A stretch of 64,000 bases of DNA from Sinomicrobium weinanense (lineage in GTDB: Bacteria; Bacteroidota; Bacteroidia; Flavobacteriales; Flavobacteriaceae), in assembly GCF_018863395.1 (NCBI RefSeq), contig NZ_JAHKRR010000001.1:186001-250000 (forward strand), in the 5' to 3' direction. Below the pieces are notes generated by a model. That model had not been told where the DNA came from. It made no database searches and worked only from the letters and a program-made list of their open reading frames with translations. Shown here piece after piece: positions 7,008-15,538 of this stretch. Position 1 is the stretch's first letter, and every line of letters starts with the position of its first letter. A program made the translations under genes and the position numbers.

Positions 7008-8375
7008 ATGAGAAAATTACTTCTTTTCGTTTTTTTGATCTCCGCGATCTCCGTTGCCCAGACAGATGACGAAAAACAGATAAAGGCTATTTACGATACC
7101 GCTTTGCTCGATGCCAAAGGCTACGACTGGCTGGCATACCTCTCCAACCAGATAGGTGGCAGGCTATCGGGCTCCCTCAATGCCGAAAGAGCAGTACAAT
7201 ACACCAAAGAACGGCTCGACTCCCTCGGATTGGACAAGGTGTGGCTGCAACCCGTTATGGTGCCCAAATGGGTAAGGGGTATATCAGAGGTAGCGTATAT
7301 AGAAACAACTCCCGGAAAGACCACCAATGTACCCATATGTGCCCTGGGAGGGTCAACTCCTACTCCTGCGGGAGGCCTAAAGGCACAAGTGGTTGAAGTA
7401 AAAGGGATAGAAGAACTGAAAAAACTCGGAAGGGAAAAGATCGAAGGAAAGATCGTGTTTTACAACAGGCCCATGCAGGCCAATCTCATTCAGACCTTTG
7501 AGGCTTATGGCGGTTGTGTAGACCAGCGTTATGCCGGGGCCATGGAAGCAGCAAAGTTTGGTGCGGTAGGTACTATCGTTCGATCCATGAACCTGCGCCT
7601 GGACGACAATCCGCATGCCGGGTCCATGAGCTATGGAGATCTTCCCGAATCGCAACGTATTCCTGCCGCTGCGATCAGTACCAATGGTGCAGAACTGTTG
7701 AGCGGTATGCTTGCTCTGAACCCGGACATCCGGTTTTATTTTAAACAGACCTGCAGGCAGTTCAAAGATGTCCGGTCCTACAATGTCATAGGAGAGATCA
7801 AAGGCAGTGAGCACCCGGATGAAGTTATGATCGTCGGAGGCCATCTGGACTCATGGGATCTGGGTGACGGAGCACACGACGACGGTGCCGGCTGTGTGCA
7901 AAGTATGGAAGTGCTGCGACTTTTAAAGAAAACAGGCTATAAGCCCAGGCGTACCATCCGGGTGGTCCTTTTTATGAACGAAGAGAACGGCCTCCGCGGA
8001 GGGAATAAATATGCTGAAGAAGCAAAGAAAAAGAACGAAAAACACATATTTGCCCTGGAAAGCGATGCCGGCGGATTTACCCCGCGCGGGTTTACCTTTG
8101 AATGCAATGACCAGGATTTTGCACTTATAGAAAGTTGGAAACCCCTCTTCGAACCCTATCTGATCCACCTTTTTCAGAAGGGATACAGCGGCGCGGATAT
8201 CCGGCCACTGGCAGGAAATGATATCGTCCTGGCAGGCCTTTTGCCCGATTCCCAACGTTATTTTGACCACCATCACGCCGCAAATGACACTTTTGAACAT
8301 GTCAACAAACGCGAACTGCAACTTGGTGCTGCCACTATGGCTACCCTGGTTTACCTGATGGATAAATATCGTTAA
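7008..8375 (+). CDS. secreted M28 family metallopeptidase
   Basis: A zinc exopeptidase, probably an aminopeptidase or carboxypeptidase, secreted to the periplasm or outside. The 455-residue product has an 18-residue signal peptide ending ISVAQ. A protease-associated insertion spans roughly residues 120-250. The catalytic domain follows, with the two-zinc ligands in order: His in GGHLDSWD, Asp in DGAHDDGAG (which also bridges), Glu-Glu in FMNEENG, Asp in LESDAGG, and His in DHHHAANDTFEHV. Length matches the PA-domain M28 peptidases of Bacteroidetes. The gene stands alone. The preceding gap has repeat copy A and the following gap has a terminator-like hairpin at 8425. Substrate is unknown. Confidence 0.93.
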   Translation: MRKLLLFVFLISAISVAQTDDEKQIKAIYDTALLDAKGYDWLAYLSNQIGGRLSGSLNAERAVQYTKERLDSLGLDKVWLQPVMVPKWVRGISEVAYIETTPGKTTNVPICALGGSTPTPAGGLKAQVVEVKGIEELKKLGREKIEGKIVFYNRPMQANLIQTFEAYGGCVDQRYAGAMEAAKFGAVGTIVRSMNLRLDDNPHAGSMSYGDLPESQRIPAAAISTNGAELLSGMLALNPDIRFYFKQTCRQFKDVRSYNVIGEIKGSEHPDEVMIVGGHLDSWDLGDGAHDDGAGCVQSMEVLRLLKKTGYKPRRTIRVVLFMNEENGLRGGNKYAEEAKKKNEKHIFALESDAGGFTPRGFTFECNDQDFALIESWKPLFEPYLIHLFQKGYSGADIRPLAGNDIVLAGLLPDSQRYFDHHHAANDTFEHVNKRELQLGAATMATLVYLMDKYR

Positions 8376-8424
8376 AAAAAGGACCTCGATTTATCAGGGG
8401 GTAACTATTGAAATAAATGTAGCC

Positions 8425-8466
8425 AAGGCTGCCTTCTGGTTTTAGAGAAGGTGGCCTTTGATTTTA
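8425..8466 (+). terminator. terminator after the M28 peptidase gene
   Basis: A 13-bp stem (AAGGCTGCCTTCT with AGAAGGTGGCCTT, two G-T pairs) with a loop of about eight bases is followed by TGATTTTAT. It sits 50 bases after the stop codon at 8375. The rest of the 332-base gap to kduI is AT-rich and holds the kduI promoter and operator, with nothing else recognised. Confidence 0.7.
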
Positions 8467-8660
8467 TAAAGTAAACAAACAGGGGGAATATGATACAGAT
8501 CTTTTAGAAACTTCACAAAATCTTATGAAAAAGTGCTATGGACAGTACAAAAATATTTGATAGTTTTGTGATTTATCTATCATTCCTTGTGTTTTTTATT
8601 AAAGAAATGTTCTCAATATTGAAAAAACAGAATTAATAAGGCATAAGTTATTTTTTGTTT

Positions 8661-8681
8661 TATATTTGTGTAATCGATTGC
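8661..8681 (+). promoter_or_regulatory. kduI promoter with LacI-type operator
   Basis: A perfect -7 box TATATTTG at 8661-8668 is followed after one base by GTAATCGATTGC at 8670-8681, a near-palindrome with the central CG pair usual for LacI/GalR operators. The identical 12-mer in reverse complement stands at 18136-18147, also one base after a -7-like box, upstream of the pectinesterase-like gene. The operator would cover the transcription start region, so a bound LacI protein should repress. The likely regulator is the gene at 16916-17938. Confidence 0.7.
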
Positions 8682-8707
8682 ATTAACCGAAATATTTTTT
8701 ATATAAA

Positions 8708-9544
8708 ATGACGACATCAGAATTCAGATATGCGGCCCATCCGAAGGACGTAAAAAATTATGACACCCAGCAACTGCGAGACGAATTTCTAATAGAGCCC
8801 GTATTCCGGGAAGACGAAATAAAGCTCACGTATTCCATGTACGACAGGTATATTGTAGGAGGAGCTATGCCTGTGAAAAAAGACCTGGTCCTGGAGGCCA
8901 TCCCTTACCTGAAATCCGAAAATTTCCTGGACCGCCGGGAAATGGGGGTCATTAATGTAGGGGCGACCGGAAAAATTACCGTGGATGGTGTGGAGTATAT
9001 CCTGAATAAAAAAGAGGCCCTTTACATTGGTAAAGAGAGCAAAGAAGTGATTTTTTCGGCTTCCGGCGAAGGGCAACCATTCTTTTATATCAATTCGGCC
9101 CCGGCACACCAAAAATTCCCTACTAAAAAAGTGGGCAGGGACGATGCAGAGATCATTAACCTCGGTGATGATAAATCAGCCAACAAAAGGATACTGAACA
9201 AACTTATTGTCAACAGCATTGTAGAGACCTGCCAGTTGCAGATGGGGCTTACCGAACTGGTAGAAGGGAATATCTGGAACACCATGCCGGCACACACCCA
9301 CGAAAGGCGAATGGAGGCCTATTTCTATTTTGACCTGGAGGAAGGACAGACCGTTTGCCACTTTATGGGGCAGCCACAGGAAACACGCCATATTTTTATG
9401 CAAAACCATCAGGCAGTACTCTCGCCCGAATGGTCTATCCACTCCGGAGCAGGGACTTCCAATTATACCTTTATCTGGGGAATGGCCGGGGAAAACCTCG
9501 ATTATGGCGATATGGACGTTTGTCCGCCCAACGAATTAAAATAA
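8708..9544 (+). CDS. kduI: 5-dehydro-4-deoxy-D-glucuronate isomerase
   Basis: Converts 5-keto-4-deoxyuronate, formed spontaneously from the unsaturated uronate released by pectate or alginate-type lyases, to 2,5-diketo-3-deoxygluconate in the cytosol. The 278-residue length is exactly that of the E. coli and Dickeya enzymes. The cupin zinc ligands are visible in MPAHTHERRMEAYFYF (two His and a Glu) with the last His in PEWSIHSGAG. It is the first gene of the uronate locus, with kduD 93 bases downstream. The promoter-operator at 8661-8681 controls it. Confidence 0.97.
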   Translation: MTTSEFRYAAHPKDVKNYDTQQLRDEFLIEPVFREDEIKLTYSMYDRYIVGGAMPVKKDLVLEAIPYLKSENFLDRREMGVINVGATGKITVDGVEYILNKKEALYIGKESKEVIFSASGEGQPFFYINSAPAHQKFPTKKVGRDDAEIINLGDDKSANKRILNKLIVNSIVETCQLQMGLTELVEGNIWNTMPAHTHERRMEAYFYFDLEEGQTVCHFMGQPQETRHIFMQNHQAVLSPEWSIHSGAGTSNYTFIWGMAGENLDYGDMDVCPPNELK

Positions 9545-9564
9545 TAAATACAAAAGATAAAACG

Positions 9565-9623
9565 ATGATGTCCGGCCTCTGTACCTGCGGAGTTTGAAGT
9601 CCGCTTTGGGCAGACATCAGAAA
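9565..9623 (+). other. kduI-kduD spacer: short Cys-rich frame and hairpin
   Basis: Within the 93-base gap a frame at 9565-9597 would encode ten residues, MMSGLCTCGV, and its end overlaps a small stem (GCGGA with TCCGC, eight-base loop). No Shine-Dalgarno sequence is seen. It may be chance or a short leader peptide. Listed because nothing else explains the spacer. Confidence 0.2.
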
Positions 9624-9637
9624 AAATAGGGTTCCGT

Positions 9638-10423
9638 ATGAATTTATTCAGTTTAAAAAATAAACGTGCCATGGTTACCGGAGGTACGCACGGCCTGGGA
9701 ATGGCCATGGCCGAAGGCCTCGGGGCAGCGGGAGCGGAACTGGTGATTACCAGTACAACACCTGCCAAACTGGAAAAGGCACTGGAGTATTATACCTCTA
9801 AGGGCTATAAGGCCTCCGGGTATATTTTTGATGTCACCGACGAAAAGGCGGCAGCAGAAAACGTGGAAAAGATAGAAAAAGAACAGGGACAGATCGATAT
9901 CCTTGTCAATAATGCTGGGATCATCAAGAGGGAACTTGCGCTGGATATGGCTGTCGAAGATTACAGAAGGGTGATAGATGTAGACCTTGTAGGCCCTTTT
10001 ATCATGAGTAAACTTGTGGCCAAAGGTATGGTGGAAAGAAAAGCCGGCAAGATCATCAATATCTGTTCCATGATGAGCGAACTCGGGCGGAACAACGTCA
10101 CCGCCTATGCTGCAGCTAAAGGCGGATTAAAAATGCTTACCCGGAACCTGGCTACCGAATGGGCCAGGTACAACATCCAGGTCAACGGCATAGGGCCGGG
10201 CTATTTTGCCACCTCCCAGACCGCCCCGATCCGGGTGGACGGAAACCCGTTCAATGAGTTTATCATTAACCGGACACCCGCAGGCCGGTGGGGAAATCCC
10301 GAAGACCTGGCGGGAACAGCAGTGTTCCTTGCTTCTAAAGCGAGCGATTTTGTAAACGGACAGATCGTCTATGTCGACGGAGGTATACTGGCCACCATAG
10401 GCAAGCCGATAAACGAGAAATAA
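9638..10423 (+). CDS. kduD: 2-dehydro-3-deoxy-D-gluconate 5-dehydrogenase
   Basis: Short-chain dehydrogenase that reduces 2,5-diketo-3-deoxygluconate to 2-keto-3-deoxygluconate with NAD(P)H. The 261-residue product shows the Rossmann motif TGGTHGLGMAMAEG near the N-terminus, NNAGI, the catalytic Ser in ICSMMSE and the YAAAKGG catalytic Tyr-Lys pair. C-terminal GQIVYVDGG is typical. It lies directly downstream of kduI. A strong terminator at 10439-10464 follows, so the kduI-kduD unit can end here. Confidence 0.95.
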   Translation: MNLFSLKNKRAMVTGGTHGLGMAMAEGLGAAGAELVITSTTPAKLEKALEYYTSKGYKASGYIFDVTDEKAAAENVEKIEKEQGQIDILVNNAGIIKRELALDMAVEDYRRVIDVDLVGPFIMSKLVAKGMVERKAGKIINICSMMSELGRNNVTAYAAAKGGLKMLTRNLATEWARYNIQVNGIGPGYFATSQTAPIRVDGNPFNEFIINRTPAGRWGNPEDLAGTAVFLASKASDFVNGQIVYVDGGILATIGKPINEK

Positions 10424-10438
10424 GCAAACCAAAACAGC

Positions 10439-10464
10439 CTCCCCGAATACGTTGGGGAGTTTTT
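10439..10464 (+). terminator. intrinsic terminator after kduD
   Basis: CTCCCC and GGGGAG form a perfect six-pair GC stem around a nine-base loop, followed immediately by five T. It begins 16 bases after the kduD stop. It implies that uxaC has its own promoter or depends on read-through. Confidence 0.8.
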
Positions 10465-10489
10465 ACAATACTATCGATCGCAGAAAAAG

Positions 10490-10513
10490 AAGGTTCTCGG
10501 CCAGCGAGACCTT
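10490..10513 (+). promoter_or_regulatory. hairpin in the uxaC leader
   Basis: AAGGTTCTCG and CGAGACCTT pair with one bulged T, around a short loop, 38 bases before the uxaC start. There is no T-run after it, so it is not an evident terminator. It may be an mRNA structure. No consensus -7 box is seen in the 87-base leader. Confidence 0.3.
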
Positions 10514-10551
10514 AGTTCAGGCGATATTCAAAAAAATTACAACCAAAACCA

Positions 10552-11949
10552 ATGAGCTTTATCAACGACGAGAGTTTTTTACTGCCCAACAAATACGCCC
10601 GGGAGTTGTATTTCAATTATGCCGAAAAACAACCCATTATCGATTATCACTGTCATTTGCCCCCGGAGCAGATTGCGGAGGATAAGATTTTTGAAAACCT
10701 TACACAAATATGGATCTACGGTGATCATTACAAGTGGAGGGCCATGCGTACCCTTGGGGTCAACGAGAAATATATCACCGGGAACGGTTCGGACGAAGAA
10801 AAGTTCCGTGCCTGGGCAAAAACGGTGCCTTACACCATGAGGAATCCGCTTTATCACTGGACACATCTCGAACTGAAACGGTATTTTGGCGTAGAAACCC
10901 TGCTCAGCGAAAAAACAGCGGATGAAGTATACAGGGAGGTCAGTCAAAAACTGAACACCCCCGAATACAGCTGCCGTAACCTGTTAAAAAGGATGAATGT
11001 AGAAGTGGTATGTACTACGGAAGACCCTACGGACAAGCTGGAACACCATCAAAAGCTGGCGGGCAGTGACTACGAAGTAAAGATGACCACCTCTTTCCGC
11101 CCGGACAAGGCCATTATGATCGCCAGTGAAGGGTTCAATGATTATATATCAAAACTGGGAGAAGCGGCAGAAATGTCTATCGAAAGTTTTGACGGCCTTC
11201 GGGATGCACTGAAAAAAAGAATACAGTATTTCCACGACAACGGAAGCCGGGTAGCAGACCACGGGCTGGAATACATATACAGCGAAGACTACACCGAAGC
11301 GGAGGTAAAAGCAATCTTCGAAAAGCGCATAACCGGTAAAGAGGTCACAGGTGGGGAAGCCCTGAAATTTCAGAGTGCCGTGCTCCGATTCCTTGCCGAG
11401 ACCTATTGCGAATACGGTTGGGTACAACAGTTCCACCTCGGTGCCCTGAGAAACAATAACAGCAGGATGAATACCTTGTTAGGGCCCGACACCGGATGGG
11501 ATTCTATCGGCGATTTTCCGCAAGCGATAGCATTGTCCCGTTTTTTGAATAAATTAGATACCGAAAATAAGCTGGCCAGGACCATTTTGTATAACCTGAA
11601 CCCTGCCGATAACGAAGTGATGGCCACAATGGTCGGCAATTTTAACGACGGCAGTGTAAAAGGAAAAGTACAGTTCGGTTCCGGCTGGTGGTTCCTCGAT
11701 CAGAAAGATGGGATGACCAGGCAGATGAATGCCCTTTCCAACATGGGCCTTATCAGTTGTTTTGTTGGAATGCTCACCGATTCGCGCAGTTTCCTCTCTT
11801 TCCCGAGACATGAATATTTCAGGAGATTGCTGTGCAACCTTTTCGGCGAAGAAATACAGAACGGTGAACTGCCGGCCGATATGGAGTGGATAGGAAAGAT
11901 CATATCCGATATATGCTATAACAACGCAAAAGAGTATTTCGCATTTTAA
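10552..11949 (+). CDS. uxaC: glucuronate/galacturonate isomerase (uronate isomerase)
   Basis: Isomerises D-glucuronate to D-fructuronate and D-galacturonate to D-tagaturonate in the cytosol. The 465-residue length is typical of the UxaC family in the amidohydrolase superfamily. Diagnostic is YHCHLPPEQIAED near residue 30 (HxH metal site), with later CTTEDPTDKLEHHQKL and VQFGSGWWFLDQKDGM. It lies between kduD and kdgK on the same strand. The UxaB/UxaA enzymes that would take the product on to KDG are not in this window, so either they lie elsewhere or another oxidoreductase serves. Confidence 0.95.
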   Translation: MSFINDESFLLPNKYARELYFNYAEKQPIIDYHCHLPPEQIAEDKIFENLTQIWIYGDHYKWRAMRTLGVNEKYITGNGSDEEKFRAWAKTVPYTMRNPLYHWTHLELKRYFGVETLLSEKTADEVYREVSQKLNTPEYSCRNLLKRMNVEVVCTTEDPTDKLEHHQKLAGSDYEVKMTTSFRPDKAIMIASEGFNDYISKLGEAAEMSIESFDGLRDALKKRIQYFHDNGSRVADHGLEYIYSEDYTEAEVKAIFEKRITGKEVTGGEALKFQSAVLRFLAETYCEYGWVQQFHLGALRNNNSRMNTLLGPDTGWDSIGDFPQAIALSRFLNKLDTENKLARTILYNLNPADNEVMATMVGNFNDGSVKGKVQFGSGWWFLDQKDGMTRQMNALSNMGLISCFVGMLTDSRSFLSFPRHEYFRRLLCNLFGEEIQNGELPADMEWIGKIISDICYNNAKEYFAF

Positions 11950-12024
11950 CCGATAAAAAACGGTCCGGGGGGAATGAAAATAACAGTATTGCCTGCAGGC
12001 CTGTAACTAACCAATAACACTCGT

Positions 12025-13029
12025 ATGAACAAAACAGTAACTTTCGGTGAGGTAGTGATGCGCCTGTCCCCGGAAGGAAATAAAAAGATAAGCCAGAGTA
12101 ACAGGCTGGAGTTTTACTTCGGGGGCACCGAGATGAACGTAGGTGCCTCCCTGGCCAATTTTGGCAATGAAGTAAAGCACATAACCTGTGTTTCTGACGA
12201 TATCGTAGGAGCAGCAGCGATAAGTACGATGAAGAAGTACGGTATAGATACCGGAAACGTCATAAAACGCAATGCCCCCCTCGGACTTTATTTCCTGGAA
12301 GTGGGGGCCGTGATGCGGTCCAGTACCATTGCCTATAACAGGGCACATTCGGCCTTTTCCGAAATAACCCCCGATATGGTAGACTGGGAGAAAGTCCTCG
12401 ATGGATGCGATTGGTTTCACTGGACAGGGATCACCCCGGCCATTTCCGAAGGGGCATATCAAACGCTCAGAGAAGGACTGAAAACGGCCAGGGAAAAAGG
12501 AATAACTGTAACAGCCGATCCAACATACCGGAAAGACCTGTGGAATTACGGCGGGGATGCCCGTAAAATACTGGCAGAAATGCTCGGGTATTCCACCATT
12601 TTTATCGGGGGAGTGAACGAGATCAACGAGATCCTGGGAACCGACCATACCGGGGATAAAGACGGCTTTGTCAAAGCAGCAAAAGAATTGTTGGAACGGA
12701 TACCTTCCCTGACCAGGGTTTTTGACAAGGTGAGGCATGGAGGAAATGCTTCCGCCCAGAAGATCAGCGCCCGGGCCTGGAACGGAAAGGAATACCTCCG
12801 GACAGAAGAGCTGGAGATCTCTCATGTGGTGGACAGGATAGGGACAGGAGATGCCTATGCAGGAGGCCTCATATACGGCCTGCAGCATTTCGATGACCAG
12901 AAAGCCATAGCATTTGCCAATGCTGCCTGTGCCCTGAAACATACCATAGAAGGCGATGTAAACCTTGTTTCCGCAGATGAAGTGATGCAGGTGGTGGAAG
13001 GCCATATATCCGGCAGGATAAAAAGATGA
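12025..13029 (+). CDS. kdgK: 2-keto-3-deoxygluconate kinase (PfkB family)
   Basis: Phosphorylates 2-keto-3-deoxygluconate to KDPG with ATP. The 334-residue PfkB-fold protein has the glycine-rich GGTEMNVGASLANFG near residue 38 and the ATP/anion-hole signature DRIGTGDAYAGGL near residue 275, with the catalytic Asp in TGDAY. Substrate assignment rests on position between uxaC and kdgA and on family resemblance, not on a specific residue. It starts 75 bases after uxaC. A 390-codon frame on the opposite strand is a shadow of this gene. Confidence 0.9.
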   Translation: MNKTVTFGEVVMRLSPEGNKKISQSNRLEFYFGGTEMNVGASLANFGNEVKHITCVSDDIVGAAAISTMKKYGIDTGNVIKRNAPLGLYFLEVGAVMRSSTIAYNRAHSAFSEITPDMVDWEKVLDGCDWFHWTGITPAISEGAYQTLREGLKTAREKGITVTADPTYRKDLWNYGGDARKILAEMLGYSTIFIGGVNEINEILGTDHTGDKDGFVKAAKELLERIPSLTRVFDKVRHGGNASAQKISARAWNGKEYLRTEELEISHVVDRIGTGDAYAGGLIYGLQHFDDQKAIAFANAACALKHTIEGDVNLVSADEVMQVVEGHISGRIKR

Positions 13030-13031
13030 TC

Positions 13032-13190
13032 TGAAGTATGAAGTACGAAGTACAAAGTATAAAATACAAAGTACAAAGTACAAAGTCTGAGATTGGATGT
13101 AGAGACGCAAAATTTTGCGCCTGAAAACCCAAGGTCTAAGATGAATACCCAGCTTTACCCGTAAACCGGCAACTGACAACCGGCAACTAA
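13032..13190. repeat. period-7 AAGTACA tract followed by CAACCGG tract
   Basis: From 13032 to 13087 at least six AAGTACA-like units run in tandem. From 13161 to 13190 two ACCGGCAACT units follow. The tracts fill the 191-base gap between kdgK and kdgA and are not translated in any sensible frame. Comparable tracts occur in many other gaps of the window. Confidence 0.7.
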
Positions 13191-13220
13191 AAACAAAAAA
13201 CCCAGAAACAACAAATAATC

Positions 13221-13892
13221 ATGGCCCGATTTACAAGAATATCCGTAGCGTTAAAAATGCAGGAAACCGGAATTGTCCCCGTGTTTTATCACCCGGATGC
13301 GGAAGTGTGTAAACAGGTAGTAAAGGCCTGTTATGACGGAGGCATCCGTGTCTTTGAATTTACCAACAGGGGCGATTACGCACACGAGGTCTTTGCCGAA
13401 CTCAACAGCTATGCCGAAAAGGAATTGCCTGAACTTATTCTCGGGGTAGGCTCTGTGGTCGATGCAGGGGCAGCTTCACTCTATATACAATTGGGTACAG
13501 GTTTTATCGTATCTCCCGTATTAAATCCGGAAATGGCCAGGGTGTGCAATCGCAGGAAGGTCATGTGGTCGCCGGGTTGCGGTTCGCTTACCGAAATATC
13601 CCATGCCGAAGAGCTCGGAGCGGAAGTGGTAAAAATATTTCCCGGCACACAGGTAGGCGGCCCTGAATTTGTTAAGGCCGTAAAAGGCCCGTTCCCGTGG
13701 TCGAGCATTATGCCTACCGGGGGAGTAGAGCCTACGGAAGAAAACCTTTCTGCCTGGTTCAATGCGGGGGTACATTGTGTAGGAATAGGGTCCAAACTGT
13801 TTACCAAAGACGCAGACGGAACGTATAACCTGCGGGCCATAACCGAAACTGTGAAAAACGCGTTGGACATCGTGAAAAAAGTGAGAAAATAG
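13221..13892 (+). CDS. kdgA: KDPG / 4-hydroxy-2-oxoglutarate aldolase
   Basis: Class I aldolase that splits 2-keto-3-deoxy-6-phosphogluconate to pyruvate and glyceraldehyde-3-phosphate, the last step of the uronate route and of Entner-Doudoroff. The 223-residue TIM barrel keeps the catalytic Glu and phosphate-binding Arg in VFEFTNRG, LGVGSVVDAG, and the Schiff-base Lys in AEVVKIFPGTQVGG. The phosphate loop IMPTGGVEPTEENL is present. It is followed by a 147-base gap with an inverted repeat and then the TRAP genes. Confidence 0.95.
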   Translation: MARFTRISVALKMQETGIVPVFYHPDAEVCKQVVKACYDGGIRVFEFTNRGDYAHEVFAELNSYAEKELPELILGVGSVVDAGAASLYIQLGTGFIVSPVLNPEMARVCNRRKVMWSPGCGSLTEISHAEELGAEVVKIFPGTQVGGPEFVKAVKGPFPWSSIMPTGGVEPTEENLSAWFNAGVHCVGIGSKLFTKDADGTYNLRAITETVKNALDIVKKVRK

Positions 13893-13966
13893 AACAAAAG
13901 GACGTTGATACCCTCCTTTCAAGGTATTGACGGATATGAGTTTAATTCCCTGTCGTCAGGCCGGGT

Positions 13967-14019
13967 GCCTCGATACAGGAGCAATGCGCTGCCCTGAGTG
14001 TAGCTAAGGGTATCGAGGC
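13967..14019. repeat. dispersed repeat family 2, copy A
   Basis: GCCTCGATAC at 13967-13976 and GTATCGAGGC at 14010-14019 form a perfect 10-bp inverted repeat. The inner and right part (13989-14017) is closely matched in reverse by 58710-58739. It lies between kdgA and dctP and could end or attenuate transcription, though no T-run follows. Confidence 0.75.
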
Positions 14020-14039
14020 CAACCAACCATACTTAAAAA

Positions 14040-15023
14040 ATGATAAGAAAACATCGAGTGATCAAATATATAACCTGTGTTATTTTCCTGGCCTTTTCCA
14101 TATCCTGCCAGGACGCCAATAAGGTAAAGGTCATAAAACTGGGACACGGCCTGGACGCTTCCCATCCGGTACACGAAGCCATGATGTTCATGGCAGAGCG
14201 GCTTGCCGAGAAATCCGGCGGAAGCATGAAGATAAAAATATATCCCAGCCAGCAGCTGGGTACGGAAAGAGAATGCCTGGAGCTACTTCAGATAGGGAGC
14301 CTGGGCATGACCAAGGTATCTGTCGGTGTCCTGGAAAACTTTGTACCGGACCTTAAACTGTTCGGCCTGCCTTTCCTGTTCCGGGACAAAAAGCATGCGC
14401 ACAAAGTACTGGATGGAGAAATAGGCAGGAAATTACTGGATGCGAGTATAGGTGTACGGTTAAAGGGAATGGCCTTTTACGATGCCGGGAGCAGGAGTTT
14501 CTACACCAAGAGACCCGTAAACAAACCGGAAGACCTGAAAGGCCTGAAGCTCCGTGTCATGGAAAGCCAGACGGCCATAGATATGGTACGCAACCTGGGC
14601 GGGTCGCCAACTCCCATTTCCTGGGGCGAATTGTACACTTCCCTGCAACAGGGCATCGTGGATGGTGCGGAAAACAACCTGCCCAGTTTTTACCTCTCCC
14701 ATCACTTTGAAGTTTGTAAATATTATATCATGGATGAACACACCACGCTTCCCGATATGCTGCTTATCAGTACAACCATATGGAACTCCCTGAACGATCA
14801 GCAAAAGACATGGATGGAAGAAGCAGCCCGGGAGTCCGTAGCATACGAACGGAAGATCTGGGAAGAAGCGGAAAACCATGCCTTGGAAGAAATCAAAAAA
14901 GCCGGGGTAGAAGTGATCTATCCCGATAAAGAACCGTTCCGGGAAAAAGTGTCAGGAATGTACGAGATCTTTAAACAGGATCCCCACCTGAAAGAGATCA
15001 TCGAAACGATCCAGGCAGAATAG
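14040..15023 (+). CDS. dctP: TRAP transporter substrate-binding lipoprotein
   Basis: Periplasmic binding component of a tripartite ATP-independent transporter, which uses an ion gradient to import carboxylic acids. The 327-residue product has a lipoprotein signal ending in SISCQD, so it should be membrane-tethered rather than free. Conserved features include the carboxylate-binding Arg in LKLRVMESQ near residue 180 and PTPISWGELYTSLQQGIVDGAENN. Its position in a kdu/uxa/kdg locus suggests a uronate or short oligouronate as ligand (inference). dctQ and dctM follow directly. Confidence 0.93.
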   Translation: MIRKHRVIKYITCVIFLAFSISCQDANKVKVIKLGHGLDASHPVHEAMMFMAERLAEKSGGSMKIKIYPSQQLGTERECLELLQIGSLGMTKVSVGVLENFVPDLKLFGLPFLFRDKKHAHKVLDGEIGRKLLDASIGVRLKGMAFYDAGSRSFYTKRPVNKPEDLKGLKLRVMESQTAIDMVRNLGGSPTPISWGELYTSLQQGIVDGAENNLPSFYLSHHFEVCKYYIMDEHTTLPDMLLISTTIWNSLNDQQKTWMEEAARESVAYERKIWEEAENHALEEIKKAGVEVIYPDKEPFREKVSGMYEIFKQDPHLKEIIETIQAE

Positions 15024-15070
15024 ATCGATCAATTTTTATATAAAAACCAAAAACCAATCTTTAACGGATT

Positions 15071-15538
15071 ATGAAGAAAAAACTAGACAGGTTCCTGGGA
15101 GGATTTCTGGTTATGATCCTTGCCATACTCGTAATAGCTGTACTCTGGCAGATCTTTTCCAGATATGTGTTGAATGCCCCGAGTTCTGTAACCGAGGAAA
15201 TATCCAGGTTCCTGCTTATCTGGGTAGGTATCCTGGGTGCAGCGTATTGTTCGGGACAACAGGATCACCTGGCCATAGAGATCCTGCCGCCAAGGCTGGA
15301 TGTGAAGAACAGGCAAAGGCTAAAAATAGTGATAAACGTTCTTATTATGCTGTTCAGTATCCTTGTGTTTATCATAGGGGGGAGCTGGCTGGTGTATCTC
15401 AATCATATCCTGGGGCAGAGTTCGGCCGCTTTGCATATACCCTTGTCCTGGGTGTATATGGTCATTCCGCTTAGCGGTATCGTGATCCTCATGTACAAGT
15501 GGATAGAAATAATGAACCCCAAAAAATTTTTAATATGA
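15071..15538 (+). CDS. dctQ: TRAP transporter small permease
   Basis: A 155-residue membrane protein with four hydrophobic helices (about 13-31, 47-62, 86-106 and 127-145). The family motif region NAPSSVTEEISRFLLIWVGILGA follows helix one. It pairs with the large permease DctM. Its stop codon overlaps the dctM start as ATGA, the usual sign of translational coupling. It lies 47 bases after dctP. Confidence 0.92.
   Translation: MKKKLDRFLGGFLVMILAILVIAVLWQIFSRYVLNAPSSVTEEISRFLLIWVGILGAAYCSGQQDHLAIEILPPRLDVKNRQRLKIVINVLIMLFSILVFIIGGSWLVYLNHILGQSSAALHIPLSWVYMVIPLSGIVILMYKWIEIMNPKKFLI

Noticed and set aside
12007-13179. Long open frame of 390 codons on the minus strand
   Set aside because: It is antisense to kdgK, whose PfkB signatures are unambiguous, and its translation is rich in Cys, His and Tyr with no family resemblance. 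It reflects codon bias of the real gene.
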